A stretch of 40,838 nt of DNA, taken from Verrucomicrobiales bacterium (GTDB taxonomy: Bacteria > Verrucomicrobiota > Verrucomicrobiia > Limisphaerales > JACDHS01). Position numbers and translations under genes: made by a program. A model generated the notes under the pieces. That model had not been told where the DNA came from and ran no database searches. It saw only the letters and a list, made by a program, of their open reading frames with translations. Where the stretch lies: positions 1 through 40,838 of the forward strand of contig JAQGOU010000051.1 of NCBI GenBank assembly GCA_028293445.1, in the 5' to 3' direction. Positions 15,802-25,113 of this stretch are shown here, in pieces. Within the stretch, counting starts at the first letter, position 1, and every line of letters starts with the position of its first letter.

Positions 15802-16452
15802 ATGCTCGGCACCGGACTCATCAAAGGAATGGCGCAAACGGCGAAAAACTTCGTCGGCAGCTATCAAGGACCTGAGCGCCTCGTAACGGTGCAGTATCCA
15901 GAAGAGCGGCTCGCACCGAAAGAAAACGCGCGCAACTTTCCGTTTCTTGTTTTCGACGGCGATGATGCCCAAAAAGGCCTCCGCTGCGTCGCCTGCCAGA
16001 TTTGCGAGAAAGAATGTCCGCCGAAGTGCATCTACATCAATAAGAGCAAAGACAAGAAACCGGACTACATCGGCAAGCCGCAGTTTTATCCCGCGACCTT
16101 CGATATCGACATTTCGGTTTGCATGAGTTGTCAGATCTGCGTAGAGGTTTGCCCGTTCGACGCGATCAAGATGGACAAGGTGTTCGAGTTAAGTACAACC
16201 GATCGATTCGAAGCGTTGCTTCTGCACAAAACCGAACTGGCCAAGCCAAACGAGTATTTCCAGGAACTTCATCCTACCGAAGCGGCCGAGATCGACACGC
16301 GGTTCGCAGAGGAGAAACTGAAAGCTGAAGCAAAAGCAAAAGCCGATGCGGAGGCCAAAGCCAAGGCGGCCGCGATTGCAGCAGCACCGAAGCCCGAGCC
16401 GGCTCCAGTCGACGGATCAATCCCGACCCCCGTTGCTCCGAAAACAATATGA
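15802..16452 (+). CDS. nuoI: NADH-quinone oxidoreductase subunit I
   Basis: This 216-residue protein carries two [4Fe-4S] clusters (N6a and N6b) that pass electrons to N2. Ligands are Cys62, 65, 68 and 72 (CVACQICEKEC) and Cys107, 110, 113 and 117 (CMSCQICVEVC). After about residue 165 it has a low-complexity tail rich in Ala, Lys and Glu and ending in a Pro-rich stretch. Many NuoI proteins lack such a tail. The gene stands before nuoH, not after it as in E. coli, and follows nuoD by 4 bp in the place where nuoE-F-G would be. Its stop overlaps the nuoH start (ATGA). Confidence 0.96.
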   Translation: MLGTGLIKGMAQTAKNFVGSYQGPERLVTVQYPEERLAPKENARNFPFLVFDGDDAQKGLRCVACQICEKECPPKCIYINKSKDKKPDYIGKPQFYPATFDIDISVCMSCQICVEVCPFDAIKMDKVFELSTTDRFEALLLHKTELAKPNEYFQELHPTEAAEIDTRFAEEKLKAEAKAKADAEAKAKAAAIAAAPKPEPAPVDGSIPTPVAPKTI

Positions 16453-17642
16453 CCGGGCAACTCGATCAACTATTTGTTTCGCTGAAACAGTGGCTTGTTT
16501 CGTTTTTACCACAGGCGGCACAGCCCATGGCGGGAATTCTTTTGAGTATCAGTGCCATCATCGGAGCGTTCGCCACGATGTTCGCGATCACAACGATCAT
16601 GGAACGGAAAATCCTCGGCCGGATTCAGAATCGCCTCGGACCAAACCGCGTCGGCCCTTTCGGCTTGCTGCAGCCCGCAGCAGACGGAATCAAAATGCTG
16701 ACCAAAGAGGACATCGTTCCCTTCGCGGCGGATAAGCTTGTCCATTTTCTCGCGCCGGTTGTGTTGATTATCCCCGTGGCGTTGGCACTCGCGATGATTC
16801 CGTATGGACGCAACATGACTGCCGTTGATCTCGACGCGGGGATCCTATTTTTCTTCGCTGTTGGATCCGCGACTGAGCTCTCCGTGTTTATGGCTGGCTG
16901 GTCGAGTCAGAACAAGTATTCGCTCGTCGGCGCCATGCGAGCGATTGCGCAAATGATCAGCTACGAAATGCCTCTGGTGCTCTCGACAGTTTCAGTGCTG
17001 ATGATGGCGGGAACGTTGTCTTTGCCCCTCATTGTGCAGGCGCAGAGCGGTTACATTTACGAAATTTTACCGCGCTGGAATGTTTTCACACCGTGGGGCC
17101 TGGCGGGGTTCGTTTTGTTCATGATTGCGGCCACCGCCGAATCCAATCGCGCTCCATTCGATCTGCCCGAAGCTGAATCAGAAATTATCGCCGGGTATCT
17201 CACGGAATACTCCGGGTTTAAATACGCGCTCTTTTTCATGGCAGAATATTGGGGACTCTTTGCCGTCAGCGGGCTCGCGGTGACGTTGTTCCTGGGTGGA
17301 TGGAATGCGCCGTTTCCTTTCTTGCAATGGGTTCCCTCCTGGGCCTGGTTCTTCGCTAAACTCGGCACGATTATCTTCGGGTTCATCTGGGTCCGCGGCA
17401 CGCTGCCCCGCTTACGCCTCGATCAATTGATGAACTTTGCCTGGAAGTTTCTTCTACCGATGTCGCTGATCAACATTGTGGTTACGGCCATGTGGCATTT
17501 CAGCCGCGTGTTCCAGTTCGTCGGTGCACGAGAAATGCGCTGGGTCCTTTGTGCCCTCGTGTTGGCGATTCCGTATTTCTTTTTAGGCCGTGCGCTCGGC
17601 GAAGGACGTCCGGCGAAACGTAATTACAAATTTGCGGAATGA
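16449..17642 (+). CDS. nuoH: NADH-quinone oxidoreductase subunit H
   Basis: This 397-residue membrane subunit connects the quinone chamber to the proton-pumping arm. Signature segments are MERKILGRIQNRLGPNRVGP in the first cytoplasmic region and RAPFDLPEAESEIIAGYLTE later on, the latter with the conserved acidic residues. At least eight hydrophobic helices are apparent. Length is longer than E. coli NuoH (about 325), due to an N-terminal amphipathic extension and longer loops. It overlaps nuoI by 4 bp and is followed by nuoJ. Confidence 0.96.
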   Translation: MTGQLDQLFVSLKQWLVSFLPQAAQPMAGILLSISAIIGAFATMFAITTIMERKILGRIQNRLGPNRVGPFGLLQPAADGIKMLTKEDIVPFAADKLVHFLAPVVLIIPVALALAMIPYGRNMTAVDLDAGILFFFAVGSATELSVFMAGWSSQNKYSLVGAMRAIAQMISYEMPLVLSTVSVLMMAGTLSLPLIVQAQSGYIYEILPRWNVFTPWGLAGFVLFMIAATAESNRAPFDLPEAESEIIAGYLTEYSGFKYALFFMAEYWGLFAVSGLAVTLFLGGWNAPFPFLQWVPSWAWFFAKLGTIIFGFIWVRGTLPRLRLDQLMNFAWKFLLPMSLINIVVTAMWHFSRVFQFVGAREMRWVLCALVLAIPYFFLGRALGEGRPAKRNYKFAE

Positions 17643-17649
17643 GCTGAAA

Positions 17650-18234
17650 ATGGACTTAGCCTTTATCATAATCGCTGTCCTGACTCTCGCGAGCGCTGTC
17701 GCGGCGATGAGCTTGCGTAATCTCGTCCACTGCGCGTTGTGCATGGTGATGACGTTCGCAGGGATAGCGTTGACCTTTTTACAATTGAATGCGGAATTTG
17801 TCGGACTCGCGCAGCTGCTCGTTTATGTCGGCGCCGTCGCGATCCTTATTGTTTTTGCCATCCTTCTGACTCGAAGCGAAGACGCCAAAAAAGAAGTTCG
17901 GTTTGTTTCATCTTCCACCGTCGTCGGTTTCGGCGTGGTCGCTCTCGTGGCCGTTTCGCTTTTGGCTGCCATTCAACACACGCAAATTTTGCCTCCACAA
18001 TCCGTTGTGGCGCCGCACGTCTCCGTCAAAAGAATCGGTGAGCAGTTAATGACAAATTACGTGTTGCCGCTCGAAGTGATTGGCCTGCTACTTACAGCCG
18101 CCATGATTGGAGCCGTTGTCATCGCAATGCGAGAACCTGATCCCGCTGATTCCGTCGACGTCCAACAACGCAACGGGAGTCCATTGAAGTTGGATCCTGA
18201 CTCCAAGAAAACCGCCGTAGTCGCAAACGAATGA
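17650..18234 (+). CDS. nuoJ: NADH-quinone oxidoreductase subunit J
   Basis: This 194-residue subunit has five predicted helices. The third carries the GAVAILIVFAILL pattern that corresponds to the pi-bulge helix linking the quinone site to the pumps. The start at 17650 is preferred over the in-frame ATG at 17590, because the latter overlaps nuoH by 53 bp and adds a charged non-membrane extension. The ATG at 17650 begins directly before the first helix (MDLAFIIIAVLTLAS). The stop overlaps the nuoK start in ATGA. Confidence 0.93.
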   Translation: MDLAFIIIAVLTLASAVAAMSLRNLVHCALCMVMTFAGIALTFLQLNAEFVGLAQLLVYVGAVAILIVFAILLTRSEDAKKEVRFVSSSTVVGFGVVALVAVSLLAAIQHTQILPPQSVVAPHVSVKRIGEQLMTNYVLPLEVIGLLLTAAMIGAVVIAMREPDPADSVDVQQRNGSPLKLDPDSKKTAVVANE

Positions 18235-18542
18235 CGCCCCTGCATCAGTATCTAATTTTTTCCACGCTGCTCTTCAGCATTGGTCTTGCCGGCGCGCTGC
18301 TCCGGAGGAACGCCATTTTAGTTTTGGTCGGCATCGAGCTCATGCTCAACGCGGCGAATATTAACTTCATTGCCTTTTGGCGCTACTCCCCCAATCCGGA
18401 ACCCAACGCCGGAGTGATGTTCGTAATTTTCTCGATCGCCATTGCAGCGGCGGAAGCAGCCGTCGGACTCGCGCTGATTATTTCCATTTACCGGCATTAC
18501 CGGACGACAAACGTCAAACGCATCGATGGCCTGAAAGGCTGA
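18231..18542 (+). CDS. nuoK: NADH-quinone oxidoreductase subunit K
   Basis: This 103-residue protein has three transmembrane helices, and its length matches the family exactly. The helix-2 block LVGIELMLNAANINFIAF holds the conserved glutamate of the central proton channel, and helix 3 has SIAIAAAEAAVGLALI with the second glutamate. It overlaps nuoJ by 4 bp and is followed by nuoL after 1 bp. Confidence 0.97.
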   Translation: MTPLHQYLIFSTLLFSIGLAGALLRRNAILVLVGIELMLNAANINFIAFWRYSPNPEPNAGVMFVIFSIAIAAAEAAVGLALIISIYRHYRTTNVKRIDGLKG

Positions 18543-18543
18543 C

Positions 18544-20577
18544 ATGAGTTGGATCACAAAAAATCTTTGGCTCATACCAATTCTGCCGCTGCTCGCGGCG
18601 GCGCTGATTTCCGTGTGCAAACAGCCGCGTCGCCGAACGGCCGCAACTCTGGCGATCGGTTCGATGGTGTTCTCCTTTCTCCTGTCGTGCTGCGCGTTCG
18701 CCACGACGTTGCATTCAGAACACGGCGGGTTTCGCGAAGTCGCCAATTTCGATTGGTTCTCCTTCGGCACGACCACCCTTCGACTCGGCTGGGTTCTGGA
18801 TCCATTGACGGCGTGCATGCTGGTGATGGTCACGTTCGTCGGGACGCTCATTTTTATTTACAGCATCGGTTACATGGCGCACGACGAGAACTTCACGCGC
18901 TTCTTTTGTTTTCTCGCCTTATTCGCCGCAGCGATGCTCGGGATCCTGATCGCCAATAATTTACTGCTCCTCTTTATCTCGTGGGAACTGGTCGGACTCG
19001 CCTCATATCTATTAATTGGTTTTTGGTTTCATAAACCAAGCGCGGCGGCTGCGGCGAAGAAAGCCTTCATCACCACTCGCATCGGTGACATCGGATTCTT
19101 CATCGGGATTCTTTGGCTTTATTCGAGCACAGGCACGCTGCTGTTTTACGACAACGGTGCAGGTTGCCTGGAAAGCTCCGCGTTAACGAAACTCGTCACC
19201 GAAACAACCTTCGCCGGCATGGCTGTCTCTACCGCCATCGCCATTCTCATCTTCTGCGGCGCGATCGGAAAATCCGGCCAGGTCCCATTGCATGTCTGGC
19301 TACCTGACGCGATGGAAGGACCAACCCCCGTCAGCGCACTGATCCATGCTGCAACGATGGTCGCCGCGGGCGTATTCCTGGTCGCAAGAGTCTATCCACT
19401 GATGGAGGTGACCGCACCGGGCTTGCCCTCCGTTTCGACGGCGCTTCAGGTTGTCACTTGGATCGGAGCAATCACCGCGGTCTTTGCCGCCTTAATTGCC
19501 GTCGCGCAAAACGACATCAAACGCATTCTGGCCTACTCCACGGTTTCGCAGCTCGGATTCATGATGATGGGTTTGGGTATGGGCGGCGTGGCAGTCGGAA
19601 TGTTCCACCTCATCACGCATGCTTTTTTTAAATCGTTACTCTTCCTCGGGGCGGGTTCCATCATTCACGGCTGTCACGAGGAACAAGACATTCGCCATAT
19701 GGGCGGGCTGAAGAAATATATGCCGCTCACCTTCGCGACTTACGCGATCGGCATGATGGCGCTTTCCGGGGTGCCGTTCTTCTTTTCCGGGTTCTGGAGC
19801 AAAGATGAAATCCTGCACTCGGCGTTTACCTGGCAGGTTTCTAAAATTCCTTTTTATCTCGCGGCGTTCGGCGCGTTACTCACCGCGTTCTACATGACTC
19901 GCCAGATTTGTTACGCATTCTTCGGAAGTTATCGTGGCCACAAACATCCGCATGAAAGCCCACGCGTCATGACGGTACCTTTGGTCTTGCTGGCGATCGG
20001 CGCGATTGTCCTTGGCGTTTTCGGAACACCGGCATGGCCCGCTTTCGAGACCTATCTTTCCGGACACGATGCTGAGTTCGACGTCGCGAAACTCCTGCGG
20101 GGCGAAACACTTTCCGTGATGTTAATCTCCATCTGCATCGTAGCGGTCGGAATCTTTGCCGCCTGGCAACTGTATGGACGCAAACCAGTCAAAACCGCCG
20201 ACCAACCTGATCCGCTCGAGGCAGTGAACGGAAATGTTTACCGCTGGTTAGCCAATCGGCTCTACATCGATGAATTCTACGACGCGACGGTGATTCGTTT
20301 GAATGCGGCGTTCGCTTACTCTGCCGATTTGCTTGACCGCGTGCTCTGGGGCGGAGCCGTTCGCGCCGCCTCCCTCGTGACGCTCGCCTTCGCACACATC
20401 AATCGCACGATCGACGATTTGTTCATCAACTTCGGCTTTGACGAAAGCTGTCATAATATCCGTCGCTCGTCAGGGTTCCTGTCCAAACTTCAAGATGGCC
20501 AGATTCAGAATTATCTGCGCGGCATCGGTGTGGCTCTTGCCACCCTGGTGCTGTTCCTCATTTGGGGGTGTCGATGA
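18544..20577 (+). CDS. nuoL: NADH-quinone oxidoreductase subunit L with extended lateral helix
   Basis: This 677-residue antiporter-like proton pump is distal in the membrane arm. Key residues are visible: Glu148 (FISWELVGLASYLL), Lys243 (GAIGKSGQVPLHVWLPDAME) and the PVSALIHAATMV helix. At its C-terminus the lateral amphipathic helix runs from EFYDATVIRL (about residue 578) to DGQIQNYL (about 658), and a final membrane helix follows. That segment is about 80 residues. The same landmarks are about 51-56 residues apart in NuoL sequences I recall from E. coli and thermophiles. An insert of 25-29 residues would let the helix span one more pump, which fits the second NuoM in this operon. The stop overlaps the next start (ATGA). 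Confidence 0.95.
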   Translation: MSWITKNLWLIPILPLLAAALISVCKQPRRRTAATLAIGSMVFSFLLSCCAFATTLHSEHGGFREVANFDWFSFGTTTLRLGWVLDPLTACMLVMVTFVGTLIFIYSIGYMAHDENFTRFFCFLALFAAAMLGILIANNLLLLFISWELVGLASYLLIGFWFHKPSAAAAAKKAFITTRIGDIGFFIGILWLYSSTGTLLFYDNGAGCLESSALTKLVTETTFAGMAVSTAIAILIFCGAIGKSGQVPLHVWLPDAMEGPTPVSALIHAATMVAAGVFLVARVYPLMEVTAPGLPSVSTALQVVTWIGAITAVFAALIAVAQNDIKRILAYSTVSQLGFMMMGLGMGGVAVGMFHLITHAFFKSLLFLGAGSIIHGCHEEQDIRHMGGLKKYMPLTFATYAIGMMALSGVPFFFSGFWSKDEILHSAFTWQVSKIPFYLAAFGALLTAFYMTRQICYAFFGSYRGHKHPHESPRVMTVPLVLLAIGAIVLGVFGTPAWPAFETYLSGHDAEFDVAKLLRGETLSVMLISICIVAVGIFAAWQLYGRKPVKTADQPDPLEAVNGNVYRWLANRLYIDEFYDATVIRLNAAFAYSADLLDRVLWGGAVRAASLVTLAFAHINRTIDDLFINFGFDESCHNIRRSSGFLSKLQDGQIQNYLRGIGVALATLVLFLIWGCR

Positions 20578-22121
20578 ACCACTCGCTTTTACTGACGGTC
20601 TTAACCTTCCTGCCCGTATTGGGCGCGGCGCTTCTGTTGGGAATGGATGGTGAGGATAAGAAGATGTCGCGGCGCTTTTCCATCGGTTTCAGTTTGCTCC
20701 CGCTGATTTGTCTCGGGTTGATCTGGCGGCAATTCGATTCGGGAATGCAAGGCCTGCAGTTTGTCGAACGACATGCGTGGATCCCATCACTCGGTGTCGA
20801 ATATTTCGTTGGCATCGACGGACTCGGTTTCCTGATGTTGTTGCTTTCGGCAATCGTCGTTCCGTTCGCGCTCGTCGCGACACCAAAAGAGATTGCCAAT
20901 CCCCGTCTCTATTTCGCCCTTTTTCTCTTTTTGCAAACCGGTCTGTTCGGAACCTTTACCGCGCTCAACTTTTTCCATTGGTTCATTTTTTGGGAAATAA
21001 GCCTGATCCCCGCTTTCTTCCTGATCAAATTGTGGGGCGGTCCGCAGCGCACCAAAGCCGCCTATCAATTCTTCGTCTATACGATGCTTGGCAGTGTCAC
21101 TCTCTTGCTCGCATTCCTGGCGCTGTTCGCCGCGACCGGCACGCTTGATTTCATTAGGCTTTCGGAACTCACCCACTCGGGTGAACTCGTTTCGGCTATC
21201 GGCGCGAAATTAACCTGGTCAAAGCTCTCTCCGAACGGGTTGGTCATGTTGATCTTTTTCGGGGCGCTGCTGGGCTTTGCGGTGAAGGTTCCGCTGATCC
21301 CGTTTCATACCTGGTTGCCCACCGCCTACACGGAAGCGCCGAGCAGCACCTCCATGGTGTTAACCGGCGTGATGTCGAAAATGGGCGTGTATGGTTTTCT
21401 CCGCATTCTGCTTCCGATCTTTCCCGAACAACTTCGCGCCGTCCTGACGCCGTTACTCTGGCTCGCGGTGGCCACGATCGTTCTGTCGGCCTACGCCGCG
21501 TTTGCGCAAAAAGATCTTAAACGAATCGTCGCTTACTCTTCCATCAACCATCTGGGTTACTGCCTGCTCGGCCTGTTCGCGGCCGTTAAGTTTTCCAGTC
21601 CGGGCCTAATCAATGAAAAAGCCGCCGCCCTGAATGGGGTCATTCTCCAGATGTTCAATCACGGCGTGACAGCCTCCGCCCTGTTTTGTTTTGTGGGCTT
21701 CATCGAACAACGCAGCGGTGGCTTGCGCGGCCTAAATGATTTCGGTGGCCTACGCAAACTCGCCCCCGTGTTCTGCGGCTTGATGGGCATCACCGTATTT
21801 TCCTCGCTCGGCCTTCCCGGGCTGAACGGGTTCGTCGGCGAATTCCTGATCTTTAAGGGCACTTTCTCTCTCGCAGCATGGGCGGCATCTCTTTCCACCA
21901 TCGGACTCCTCGTGACCGCCATCTTCCTCCTGACGATGTTGCAGCGCGTGTTCACAGGCCCCGTGAACAAGCGATGGAGCACTTGGACCGATTTAACCAC
22001 CGCCGAAAGACTGACCGTCCTTCCGATGATCGCAATCATGTTCGTCGTGGGAATTTTCCCGCAGGTCTTGCTCTCGTTTATTAACCCAACGGTGATGCAG
22101 ATCATTCAGCAGTTTAAATAA
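20574..22121 (+). CDS. nuoM: NADH-quinone oxidoreductase subunit M, first copy
   Basis: This 515-residue antiporter-like subunit has a complete set of proton-channel residues: Glu141 (FWEISLIPAFFLIKLWGG), Lys238 (GFAVKVPLIPFHTWLP) and Lys269 (VMSKMGVYGFLRI). The ATG at 20574 is preferred over a TTG four codons earlier, because it overlaps the nuoL stop as ATGA and has GGGGGTG just upstream. About 14 helices are apparent. It differs strongly from the second nuoM gene that follows after 1 bp, so the pair is an old duplication or an acquisition, not a recent copy. Confidence 0.94.
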   Translation: MNHSLLLTVLTFLPVLGAALLLGMDGEDKKMSRRFSIGFSLLPLICLGLIWRQFDSGMQGLQFVERHAWIPSLGVEYFVGIDGLGFLMLLLSAIVVPFALVATPKEIANPRLYFALFLFLQTGLFGTFTALNFFHWFIFWEISLIPAFFLIKLWGGPQRTKAAYQFFVYTMLGSVTLLLAFLALFAATGTLDFIRLSELTHSGELVSAIGAKLTWSKLSPNGLVMLIFFGALLGFAVKVPLIPFHTWLPTAYTEAPSSTSMVLTGVMSKMGVYGFLRILLPIFPEQLRAVLTPLLWLAVATIVLSAYAAFAQKDLKRIVAYSSINHLGYCLLGLFAAVKFSSPGLINEKAAALNGVILQMFNHGVTASALFCFVGFIEQRSGGLRGLNDFGGLRKLAPVFCGLMGITVFSSLGLPGLNGFVGEFLIFKGTFSLAAWAASLSTIGLLVTAIFLLTMLQRVFTGPVNKRWSTWTDLTTAERLTVLPMIAIMFVVGIFPQVLLSFINPTVMQIIQQFK

Positions 22122-22122
22122 T

Positions 22123-23604
22123 ATGCTCGCCTGGACCGTTTACAGTTCGTTTATCGGTGCGGCGGTGGTGGCGCTCATGCCGTCGAAGAGTATTCGCGCG
22201 GTGCGCGCCACGGCTTTGTTGACCGCAACGATCGGGCTGCTGCTCGCATTCGCCGGGATTGTCCAACATACCCCGGGTCAACTCGCCACGATCACGAAGC
22301 TCAATTGGATTCCACAACTGGGCATCAGCTTTCACTTCGCGGCGGATGGGATTAGTCTCACCCTCGTCTTGCTGACCGGCATTGCGGCCGTGTGCGGAAT
22401 TCTTTTTTCCTGGAACATCGAACATCGCGTCAAAGAATTCTTTGCCTTTTACCTCGCGCTGATCGGCGGCGTCTACGGCGTGTTCATCAGCTTTGATTTG
22501 TTTCTGCTCTTCGTTTTTTATGAGATCGCGATCGTCCCGAAATATTTTCTCATCGCCATCTGGGGTTCCACCCGGCGCGAATACGGCGCGATGAAACTCG
22601 CACTCTACTCGTTCATCGGCAGCGCCATGGTGCTCGTCGGAATCATTAGCGCCTACGTGGTCGCGGGCGGAAAAACATTCGACCTGATTGAGCTCGCCCA
22701 ATTTCCATTTCCGGAAGCGTTTCAGTTCTGGGCGTTTCCTCTCGTGTTCATCGGCTTCGCCATTCTCGCTGGTCTATGGCCGTTTCATACTTGGGCGCCG
22801 ACCGGTCACGTCGCCGCGCCAACTGCCGCGTCGATGTTGCTCGCGGGTGTCGTGATGAAACTTGGCGCGTATGGCGCGTTGCGCGTGGCGATGACTTTAT
22901 TCCCGCTCGGCCTGGCGGCATGGCGCGACGTCATTGCCTTACTGGCGGTGATCGGAATTGTTTACGGCGCAACGGTGGCTCTCGTGCAACGTGATTTCAA
23001 ATTCGTCATCGGTTACTCCAGCGTCAGCCACATGGGTTTTGTGTTACTCGGTTTAATGACTCTTTCGCAGATCGGCCTCAGTGGTGCGGTGCTGCAGATG
23101 TTTTCGCACGGGATCATTGCGGGACTGCTCTTCGGCGTGGTCGGTCGAATGGTTTACGAACGAGCCCACACCCGCGAACTCGCCCTCTTGCAAGGAATGA
23201 ACTTGAGCAAAGCAATTCCGTTCGCCGCCGTGACGTTCATCATCGGTGGCGTTGCCTCGATGGGATTGCCGGGCTTTAGCGGATTCATTGCGGAACTCCA
23301 GGTGTTGATCGGTGCATGGCAAACGTTCCCGGGCTTCGCGATCCTTGCTGGCGTCGGAATCCTGATCGGCGTCGCCTACACCTTGCGCGCGATCATCAAA
23401 GGCTTCTTCTCCGAAAACGAAATTGTCTCCACTGCACACTCCGAACCGCTGGCACCCATCTCCATGCCGGAACGACTCGGTGCGGCGATCCTGATTGTGA
23501 CCACACTGGTGGTCGGCATCTATCCCCGATTGTTGTTGGATATCATTTCGCCGAGTTGGAATTCGGAATTAATGCAGCACCTGGTGAAAGGAGGCGCACA
23601 ATGA
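22123..23604 (+). CDS. nuoM: NADH-quinone oxidoreductase subunit M, second divergent copy
   Basis: This 493-residue protein is a second NuoM-type antiporter subunit. Glu134 (FYEIAIVPKYFLIAIWG) and Lys246 (VVMKLGAYGALRV) are kept. The lysine normally found before the PFHTW motif of helix 7 is replaced by Leu215: the sequence reads GFAILAGLWPFHTWAP where the first copy reads GFAVKVPLIPFHTWLP. Lys140, six residues after Glu134, is an extra basic residue nearby. The gene starts 1 bp after the first nuoM and overlaps nuoN by 4 bp. It probably encodes the fourth antiporter-like subunit of a 2M-type complex I. Whether it moves protons with the altered helix 7 is open. Confidence 0.92.
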   Translation: MLAWTVYSSFIGAAVVALMPSKSIRAVRATALLTATIGLLLAFAGIVQHTPGQLATITKLNWIPQLGISFHFAADGISLTLVLLTGIAAVCGILFSWNIEHRVKEFFAFYLALIGGVYGVFISFDLFLLFVFYEIAIVPKYFLIAIWGSTRREYGAMKLALYSFIGSAMVLVGIISAYVVAGGKTFDLIELAQFPFPEAFQFWAFPLVFIGFAILAGLWPFHTWAPTGHVAAPTAASMLLAGVVMKLGAYGALRVAMTLFPLGLAAWRDVIALLAVIGIVYGATVALVQRDFKFVIGYSSVSHMGFVLLGLMTLSQIGLSGAVLQMFSHGIIAGLLFGVVGRMVYERAHTRELALLQGMNLSKAIPFAAVTFIIGGVASMGLPGFSGFIAELQVLIGAWQTFPGFAILAGVGILIGVAYTLRAIIKGFFSENEIVSTAHSEPLAPISMPERLGAAILIVTTLVVGIYPRLLLDIISPSWNSELMQHLVKGGAQ

Positions 23605-25082
23605 ACTTCGACTACGCCCAACTGTTCAGTGCCGCAATTCCAGAAACAGTCGTCGTCATCACCGCGTTCCTGGCCTTGCTCGTGGATTTTATTTTCCTGC
23701 GCAACCTTCCCGCGAGAACACGAACGTCTCTCCTCGCCACTGTTACCGCTGTCGGTTGCCTCTCCGCGATCGCCTGGATGGGTGTGAGCCATTCCACCTA
23801 TCGATTGGACGACGCGATCTTCGTGGTGAATCCGATGACGCAACTCGTGAAGCAAATCATTCTCGCGCTCACCATTTTCACGGCGTTCATTTCCGTGCAA
23901 ACCAACTTCACGCGGCACCTCGGCGAATATTTTATTCTCCTGCTGCTCGCGAGCGCAGGAATGATGTTCCTTGTCAGTGCGGAAAATATTCTCGCCATCT
24001 TCCTCGCCCTGGAATTGCTCAGTTTATCCCTCTACGTTCTCACCGCATTCAACAAGCAAAGCGTCTTCTCGGCGGAAGCGGCTTTGAAATACTTTCTCTT
24101 CGGCGGGATGTCGGCAGCCTTTACGTTATTCGGCCTCAGCTTGATTTACGGTGTGACCGGTGAGATGAACCTCACCGCCATTGCCGCCAAGCTTGCCGGC
24201 AAAACAACCGATCCACTCTTCTACGTCGCGCTGGTGATGACCGTCATCGGTTTCGGATTCAAGGTCGCTGCGGCTCCATTTCACATGTGGGCGCCCGACG
24301 CCTATCAAGGTTCTCCCACGCCCGTCACCTCATTCATCGCGGCGGGTTCAAAGGTTGCCAGCTTTTTCATACTCGCGAAGATTTTGTTCACCGGATTCGC
24401 GGGCGCAGAAGGCGACGCCGGTTGGCATCATTACATTTCCGGTTGGACGCCTGTCCTCGCGATCCTGGCGGCCCTTTCGGTAATCATCGGAAACCTCGCC
24501 GCAATTTCGCAAAAGAGTGTGAAACGCTTGCTGGCCTATTCCGCCATTGCGCACGGTGGCTACGCGCTGCTCGGCATTTTAACCGCCGACCAGAAAGGCT
24601 TCGCCTCGTTAATCTATTATGTGACCACCTACGCTCTGACCGTCATCGGTGCCTTTGGTGTCGTGGCTGTGGTGGAGAATTACGGCGGCGACAAGTTGTC
24701 GGACTTCGCTGGCTTGAGTCGGCGCGCCCCGATTCTTTCAGCGTGCATGATGGTGTTCATGTTGTCTCTGGCGGGCATCCCACCGCTGGCGGGTTTCTTC
24801 GGAAAGTTCTACGTGTTCACGTCGGCAATTCAACTGGGCGCTAAAAGCCTCGGACTCCTTTGGCTGGTGATCCTCGCCATCGCGATGAGTGCGGTTTCGC
24901 TTTATTATTATCTGCAGGTGCTCAAACAGATTTACGTGGTGGATGCTTCGGACAAAACCACGGTCTCCGTCGCCCTCCCCACGCAATTCGTGATCGTCGC
25001 CTTGGCGATTGCGGTCGTGGTTCTCGGTTGTGTTCCCAATCTCCTCGTTGGAAAGATTCTCGCGGCGCTCAGTTTGGGTTAG
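23601..25082 (+). CDS. nuoN: NADH-quinone oxidoreductase subunit N
   Basis: This 493-residue antiporter-like subunit is proximal to NuoK. Channel residues are Glu138 (FLALELLSLSLYVLTAF), the lysine in GFGFKVAAAPFHMWAPDAY and the lysine in AAGSKVASFF. The ATG at 23601 is chosen because AAAGGAGG stands just upstream and it overlaps the nuoM stop in ATGA. The longer open frame from 23316 lies inside nuoM and has no family similarity. This is the last gene of the operon. No classical terminator is seen at once, but the hairpin-rich repeat block begins about 30 bp downstream. Confidence 0.96.
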   Translation: MNFDYAQLFSAAIPETVVVITAFLALLVDFIFLRNLPARTRTSLLATVTAVGCLSAIAWMGVSHSTYRLDDAIFVVNPMTQLVKQIILALTIFTAFISVQTNFTRHLGEYFILLLLASAGMMFLVSAENILAIFLALELLSLSLYVLTAFNKQSVFSAEAALKYFLFGGMSAAFTLFGLSLIYGVTGEMNLTAIAAKLAGKTTDPLFYVALVMTVIGFGFKVAAAPFHMWAPDAYQGSPTPVTSFIAAGSKVASFFILAKILFTGFAGAEGDAGWHHYISGWTPVLAILAALSVIIGNLAAISQKSVKRLLAYSAIAHGGYALLGILTADQKGFASLIYYVTTYALTVIGAFGVVAVVENYGGDKLSDFAGLSRRAPILSACMMVFMLSLAGIPPLAGFFGKFYVFTSAIQLGAKSLGLLWLVILAIAMSAVSLYYYLQVLKQIYVVDASDKTTVSVALPTQFVIVALAIAVVVLGCVPNLLVGKILAALSLG

Positions 25083-25113
25083 ACTTGGAGCGCAGAAACC
25101 TTTTCCAGGACGC

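Noticed and set aside
23316-23600. N-terminal extension of nuoN in the same frame
   Set aside because: It lies inside the second nuoM, is arginine/histidine-rich with no membrane character, and the ATG at 23601 has a strong AAAGGAGG site and ATGA overlap.
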